Source: Dehalococcoidia bacterium (GTDB lineage: Bacteria; Chloroflexota; Dehalococcoidia; GIF9; AB-539-J10). From it: a stretch of DNA of 8,287 nt. The notes under the pieces were generated by a model, which made no database searches, was not told the DNA's origin, and worked only from the letters and a program-made list of their open reading frames with translations. Every line of letters starts with the position of its first letter. Within the stretch, counting starts at the first letter, position 1. The DNA lies in assembly GCA_030627025.1 (NCBI GenBank), contig DAOUSX010000034.1, positions 1 through 8,287 on the forward strand. The letters are read 5' to 3'. This document shows positions 5,469 through 8,287 of this stretch, in pieces. A program made the position numbers and the translations under genes.

Positions 5469-5665
5469 AGACGCCCTTCTCGCTTTAATTCAGCTCTAAT
5501 TTCACGATAGTCCCTAAAGCTTTGAGCGGTGTGAACTGCTTCATCTAAACTGAGGGCATCTTCTAGCTCTTCTAATCGTTGCAGGAACCGCTGATATTCC
5601 TTGATATCCAGAAGAACTGCTCTCTTCCTACCCTTTTCATCCACAAGGTATTTAGCCTTTGCCAT
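5465..5665 (-). CDS. RelB/Phd-YefM-like antitoxin
   Basis: A 66-residue antitoxin for the adjoining RelE-like toxin. The N-terminal strand-helix block KYLVDEKGRKRAVLLDIKEYQRFLQRLEELED is typical of Phd/YefM-like antitoxins, whose dimer binds the operon's operator. The charged C-terminal part (DYREIRAELKREGRL) would wrap the toxin. The ATG at 5665-5663 is chosen because GGAGG lies at 5677-5673, 7 nt upstream; a TTG at 5680 would leave that ribosome site inside the gene. The stop codon overlaps the GTG of the toxin by four bases. The frame is intact although the toxin's is shifted. Confidence 0.85.
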   Translation of the reverse strand: MAKAKYLVDEKGRKRAVLLDIKEYQRFLQRLEELEDALSLDEAVHTAQSFRDYREIRAELKREGRL

Positions 5666-5680
5666 TTCCTTACCCTCCAA

Positions 5681-5691
5681 ATTATATTATA
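5681..5691 (-). promoter_or_regulatory. -10 boxes upstream of the RelB-like antitoxin
   Basis: Two overlapping TATAAT hexamers read on the minus strand (5691-5686 and 5686-5681), a short distance before the ribosome site. No consensus -35 is seen 17 nt further upstream. A promoter here would give a leader of only ~14 nt. Confidence 0.4.
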
Positions 5692-5782
5692 CAGGCCTCC
5701 CCTTCACCAGCCTCGCTGCTGCCTGATAGACCGCAAGCTGCTCCCATTCATTATAGCTGGAATAGCTACTAAAGGGCAACGA

Positions 5783-5880
5783 AATAGGTTGAATTAGAGG
5801 CTCAAAGCGATGGTAGACACTCACCCCAAGCAGGGCTTTCTGCGGCTAAACAATTCGCTAAATCGTGCAACGCGATAGAT
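5783..5880 (+). repeat. ~100-bp dispersed repeat, copy E
   Basis: From GGTTGAATTAGAGGCTCAAAGCG through CACTCACCCCAAGCAGGGCTTTCTGCGGCTAAACAA this matches copies B and D, with a more divergent 5' hairpin and 3' end (CGCTAAATCGTGCAA). It lies upstream of the minus-strand RelB-like antitoxin, so it is not specifically a 3' element of genes. Confidence 0.65.
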
Positions 5881-6055
5881 AACTGACCGCCAGTGCGCAA
5901 CAAAGTACTATCTTGTTACGATTGGGCGAACATTGGAATGTTTGCCGTTCCATGCGTATGTTTGGACATAGTATCAAAGAGCGCTTTGTATCGTATATAC
6001 AGTTACTCTTTAAACAGCTATATAACATTCGGATGGTCCGATAGGCTGAGGGTTA
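5881..6055. other. Intergenic stretch, nothing recognised
   Basis: It lies between repeat copy E and the stop codon of the DUF1254 gene. No convincing gene, promoter or terminator is seen; the short frame on the plus strand has no family character and no ribosome site. A small CGGA-TGG-TCCG hairpin occurs at 6030-6040. Confidence 0.4.
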
Positions 6056-6646
6056 CTAGCGGCTCAGTGGAGTGAGTTGTATCTGCTTCGAAAGGCCATA
6101 TGCAGTCGTCAGGTCGCTGTCATTTTCCACGAGCACTCGTCCAATAAGGAGCACCTTATTGCCTGGAGAGACTATCTGCATTACTCCTTCTGGCAGATTC
6201 CCTTTCCAGTCTGGTCCGCTAATGAGATAGTCGCCGGCCTGAGTACCAGTGGTGCGCCGTCCGACATAGGCGAAGACATCGCCCCAGGAATCGACAAACT
6301 CTATGCTGTAGTATCGACCAGCCATGTCCGGCACGTGTAAAATCTCCGGCCCTTTGCTCAAATCAAGCACGCCAATAGTGTAGAGCGTGTCGTGATTTGT
6401 GCCTTCCAATAAGTTTGACTTCAAGGAAGATGGCGAAGCGAGGGTAGGCATCGTATAGAGCGTATTGACGGGAATGCCGGAGGAATTTGTCGTTGCCCCA
6501 AGGCCGTGTTGGACTATAGCGCGCTCCAACGAGTTGTAAATTAGATGTGGGTAGAAGTAGATGTAGATAAAGGTGCCGAGTCCCAACGCTACGAACACTG
6601 TCAAGGCGAATGTGAGCAGATGCTTGTGTTTTATATTCGGCATCAT
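6056..6646 (-). CDS. DUF1254 membrane-anchored protein
   Basis: A 196-residue protein with one N-terminal membrane segment (residues ~9-31, LLTFALTVFVALGLGTFIYIYF) followed by a soluble DUF1254 domain, probably exported. Recognisable blocks are NHDTLYTIGVLDLSKGPEIL (84-103), RYYSIEFVDSWGDVFAYVGRR (111-131), GDYLISGPDWKG (138-149) and the final LIGRVLVEND. DUF1254 and DUF1214 usually occur together, either fused in one protein (COG5361) or, as here, as a pair of small anchored proteins (COG5402/COG5436 style). Their biochemical function is unknown. The ATG at 6646 overlaps the TGA of the DUF1214 gene (ATGA), so the two are translationally coupled. The protein ends shortly after the domain at TAG 6058-6056 and seems complete. 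Confidence 0.85.
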   Translation of the reverse strand: MMPNIKHKHLLTFALTVFVALGLGTFIYIYFYPHLIYNSLERAIVQHGLGATTNSSGIPVNTLYTMPTLASPSSLKSNLLEGTNHDTLYTIGVLDLSKGPEILHVPDMAGRYYSIEFVDSWGDVFAYVGRRTTGTQAGDYLISGPDWKGNLPEGVMQIVSPGNKVLLIGRVLVENDSDLTTAYGLSKQIQLTPLSR

Positions 6647-7299
6647 TTCACCTCAACAACGGGCGGCACGTAATACTCGCCGTTTAGGATGGCTGGGCTA
6701 GGCTGGTAGACACGTAGCCACAGCATGAAGTCACCGGTAGGTGCCGGTAGCCAGTTGGACTCGTGACCAACTGGAGCCGTGTTCTGCATGTATATGTCAA
6801 TGGACCCATCATCATTCGGCACAAGATTTGACCTATCACCGACGCTATAGCGGTTTATCGAATTGTTCACCATGCGGCGTTGGGAGTCGGTCATGGTTAG
6901 CGACCAGAAGGCATCGTTCGGCGGGAGACCTCCGACCGGGAAGTGTAGTATGTAGTCATGCTGTCCATTCAGCGTGCGACCCGTGCTATCCGTGGATGTC
7001 GTCCAGTACACCGCCTCTTCCGGAAGGTTAGCGGCGGGCAAGTGCTTGGCACAGGCGGCCCGTAAAAGGATGTCGTTGCCGAATGCGCCATATTTCAGAG
7101 TGGTACTCCAGCCATTGACAGTCGTTTGCATGGTGTTGACCTCAGCGTTAATGAGAAGGTTTGCTGTGATAAATGCTAGCACTGCCCCCACAATAATTCC
7201 CTGCACTACGTCAGTGATGATTGTCCTTCTGCGTATTAGGGAGAACAGGCTCTTCCCATCGGTTTTCTTAGGTATGGATTCTTTAGGTTTCTCTGCCAT
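6643..7299 (-). CDS. DUF1214 membrane-anchored protein
   Basis: A 218-residue protein and the first gene of a two-gene operon with DUF1254. A charged N-terminus (residues 1-26) precedes one membrane segment (~28-50, TDVVQGIIVGAVLAFITANLLI) and then a DUF1214 domain. Signature blocks are DYILHFPVGGLPPNDAFWSLTMTDS (115-139), NNSINRYSVGDRSNL (145-159), DGSIDIYMQ (164-172) and NWLPAPTGDFMLWLRVYQPSPAILNGEYYVPPV (182-214). With the charged tail inside, the domain would face outward. Length and motifs are complete. The ATG at 7299 has no visible Shine-Dalgarno sequence; a TATACT at 7319-7314 would place transcription start only a few bases before it, so a near-leaderless message is possible. Function is not established for this family. 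Confidence 0.85.
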   Translation of the reverse strand: MAEKPKESIPKKTDGKSLFSLIRRRTIITDVVQGIIVGAVLAFITANLLINAEVNTMQTTVNGWSTTLKYGAFGNDILLRAACAKHLPAANLPEEAVYWTTSTDSTGRTLNGQHDYILHFPVGGLPPNDAFWSLTMTDSQRRMVNNSINRYSVGDRSNLVPNDDGSIDIYMQNTAPVGHESNWLPAPTGDFMLWLRVYQPSPAILNGEYYVPPVVEVK

Positions 7300-7346
7300 A
7301 GTATTTTCTAATTAGTATATTCAATTTCTATATTAACGCCTAGAAA

Positions 7347-7366
7347 CCCGATGTGCAAACATCGGG
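7347..7366 (-). terminator. Stem-loop, possible weak intrinsic terminator for the SDR gene
   Basis: CCCGATGT (7347-7354) and ACATCGGG (7359-7366) are perfect 8-bp arms around a 4-nt loop. Read on the minus strand the stem is followed by TTTCTAGG, a short U-rich tail. It lies 89 nt after the SDR stop codon and ahead of the DUF1214 gene, so it could separate the two transcription units. Confidence 0.45.
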
Positions 7367-7399
7367 AAATCTGCATGGACTTAGATATAAACAAATCCT

Positions 7400-7433
7400 C
7401 TCATTTGAGTGGAGTGTCACAAAATGAGTTTTT
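7400..7433 (+). repeat. Weak AT-rich stem-loop followed by five Ts
   Basis: CTCATTT (7400-7406) pairs with AAATGAG (7422-7428) around a 15-nt loop, followed on the plus strand by TTTTTG. The stem is weak and no plus-strand gene precedes it, so its meaning is unclear. Confidence 0.25.
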
Positions 7434-7454
7434 GTTCACAAAACCGCCAAATTG

Positions 7455-8261
7455 CTACCCTGCTTTTTTGATTTGCCTATCCATTATCCATTCTACGAGA
7501 GATGGCACTAATCTGGAGGCATAAAGAACGAACTTCCCGTTAAAGCCAGGTACGATAATAAACTTCTTCTTCATCATCCCGTTTATCATAATCTTTGCCA
7601 CATCATCTGGAGACATAATACCTGCGGTGCCGGCAACAGCTCTGGTTTCTTTTGGCTTGATTTTATCCTCCCACTCTAACATAGGTGTATCTGTATCAGG
7701 CGGGCATAACACGGATATTATGATATTGTATTTCTTCATCTCACTTCTTAGTGCCTGCGAAAACCCAAGCACAGCAAACTTAGCGGCACTATAACCGGTA
7801 TAACCAAATACCCCTAGAAAGCCCGCCATAGAGGAAATATTTACAATATATCCACCTTTTGCCTTCATCATGGGAATAAAGCTTCTGCACATATTAAGAA
7901 CACCATAGAAATCTATTTTCATGAGCTCATCAAATGTCTCATATGGAATCTCTTCAAAATAACCAGGGTGAGTTATACCGGCACTATTTATAATGACATT
8001 CGGTGAGCCATAGGATTTTTCATATATACCGGCCCAATTTTCAACCTCCTCGTGATTAGAGACATCAACTCTTGCATAAGAAATCTTCTGGTTAGCGTCT
8101 ATAGCAGAAGAGGATATTTCCTTCACCGCCCTTTTTAGCATATCCTCTCGTCTTGCTAAGATAGTTATATTTGCCCCTTTAGTGGCAAATATCCTGGCTG
8201 CAGATTTACCTATTCCACTAGACCCTCCTGTAATAATCACTTTTTTACCTTTAAATTCCAT
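7455..8261 (-). CDS. SDR-family oxidoreductase, 3-ketodihydrosphingosine-reductase-like
   Basis: A 268-residue Rossmann-fold NAD(P)-dependent short-chain dehydrogenase. The cofactor motif is TGGSSGIG (11-18), with ARR (36-38) after strand 2 suggesting NADP(H). NSAG is at 92-95, the catalytic serine is S144, and YSAAK gives Y157 and K161. The PPDTDTP block (187-193) is the one seen in 3-ketodihydrosphingosine reductases, which reduce the keto group of a sphingoid base. The hydrophobic C-terminus (FNGKFVLYASRLVPSLVEWIM) could attach to the membrane, also as in that group. The position usually filled by the catalytic Asn (V/I-N-x-x-G) reads IDFYG, with D117. GGAGAG about 5 nt before the ATG supports the start. 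The gene is more AT-rich than its neighbours, which may point to transfer. A generic acyl or steroid SDR role is the alternative. Confidence 0.85.
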   Translation of the reverse strand: MEFKGKKVIITGGSSGIGKSAARIFATKGANITILARREDMLKRAVKEISSSAIDANQKISYARVDVSNHEEVENWAGIYEKSYGSPNVIINSAGITHPGYFEEIPYETFDELMKIDFYGVLNMCRSFIPMMKAKGGYIVNISSMAGFLGVFGYTGYSAAKFAVLGFSQALRSEMKKYNIIISVLCPPDTDTPMLEWEDKIKPKETRAVAGTAGIMSPDDVAKIMINGMMKKKFIIVPGFNGKFVLYASRLVPSLVEWIMDRQIKKAG

Positions 8262-8287
8262 TAGCTCTCCTTTCAGCCTTCTCGATG

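Noticed and set aside
2129..5880. Integron attC sites separating cassettes
   Set aside because: The repeats divide modules like attC sites, and GTTAAAT/GTTGAAT in copies A and E resemble GTTRRRY. However, there are no matching RYYYAAC ends, no long imperfect palindrome across the full repeat, the modules carry their own promoters, and no integrase is in the window.
2129..5880. CRISPR array
   Set aside because: The repeats are ~100 bp, degenerate and separated by whole genes of very different length, not by uniform short spacers.
5893..6075. 60-codon open frame on the plus strand
   Set aside because: No ribosome site, no family resemblance, and it runs into the 3' end of the convergent DUF1254 gene.

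Overview
The window is a bacterial chromosomal segment of moderate GC with short intergenic gaps, strong GGAGG-type ribosome sites and several toxin-antitoxin (TA) modules. The PflX-type radical SAM protein, OxlT-like transporter, amidohydrolase_2 protein and a GTCATTGCGAGG...GAAGCAATCTC-type palindromic repeat together suggest an anaerobic environmental bacterium. My best guess is a Dehalococcoidia-like Chloroflexota, but this is an inference from gene style and not a proven placement.

Layout. (1) 1-386, minus strand: N-terminal 128 codons of a PflX-like radical SAM protein, cut by the window edge. (2) 387-717: a 25-bp palindrome around a TATAAT box, a remnant of a degV-like gene, and a small palindromic repeat. 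(3) 713-1984, minus strand: a 12-TM MFS transporter whose stop codon lies in that repeat. (4) 2320-3195, plus strand: a metal-dependent amidohydrolase. (5) 3365-5691: three different type II/VII-style TA loci in a row. These are an HTH-nucleotidyltransferase gene plus a HEPN gene with a large internal deletion, an intact RHH antitoxin/MazF pair, and on the minus strand an antitoxin plus a RelE toxin with a one-base frameshift. (6) 6056-7299, minus strand: a two-gene operon of membrane-anchored DUF1214 and DUF1254 proteins. (7) 7455-8261, minus strand: a short-chain dehydrogenase with a ketodihydrosphingosine-reductase-like PPDTDTP motif, visibly more AT-rich than its surroundings.

The most unusual structure is a degenerate repeat of about 100 bp, present in five copies (about 2129, 3224, 4234, 5065 and 5783), all in the same orientation. 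The copies lie in the gaps between the amidohydrolase and each TA locus, so the region reads as repeat-gene-repeat-TA-repeat-TA-repeat-TA-repeat. The 5' part of the repeat forms a small hairpin whose arms vary together in some copies. I do not recognise this repeat.

The TA loci look independent, each with its own promoter. Two have operator-like palindromes, and neighbouring cistrons overlap by 4 bp (mazEF, relBE) or 17 bp (HTH-NTase/HEPN). In two of the three loci the toxin is damaged while the antitoxin reading frame is intact, a pattern expected when TA modules decay by losing the toxin first.
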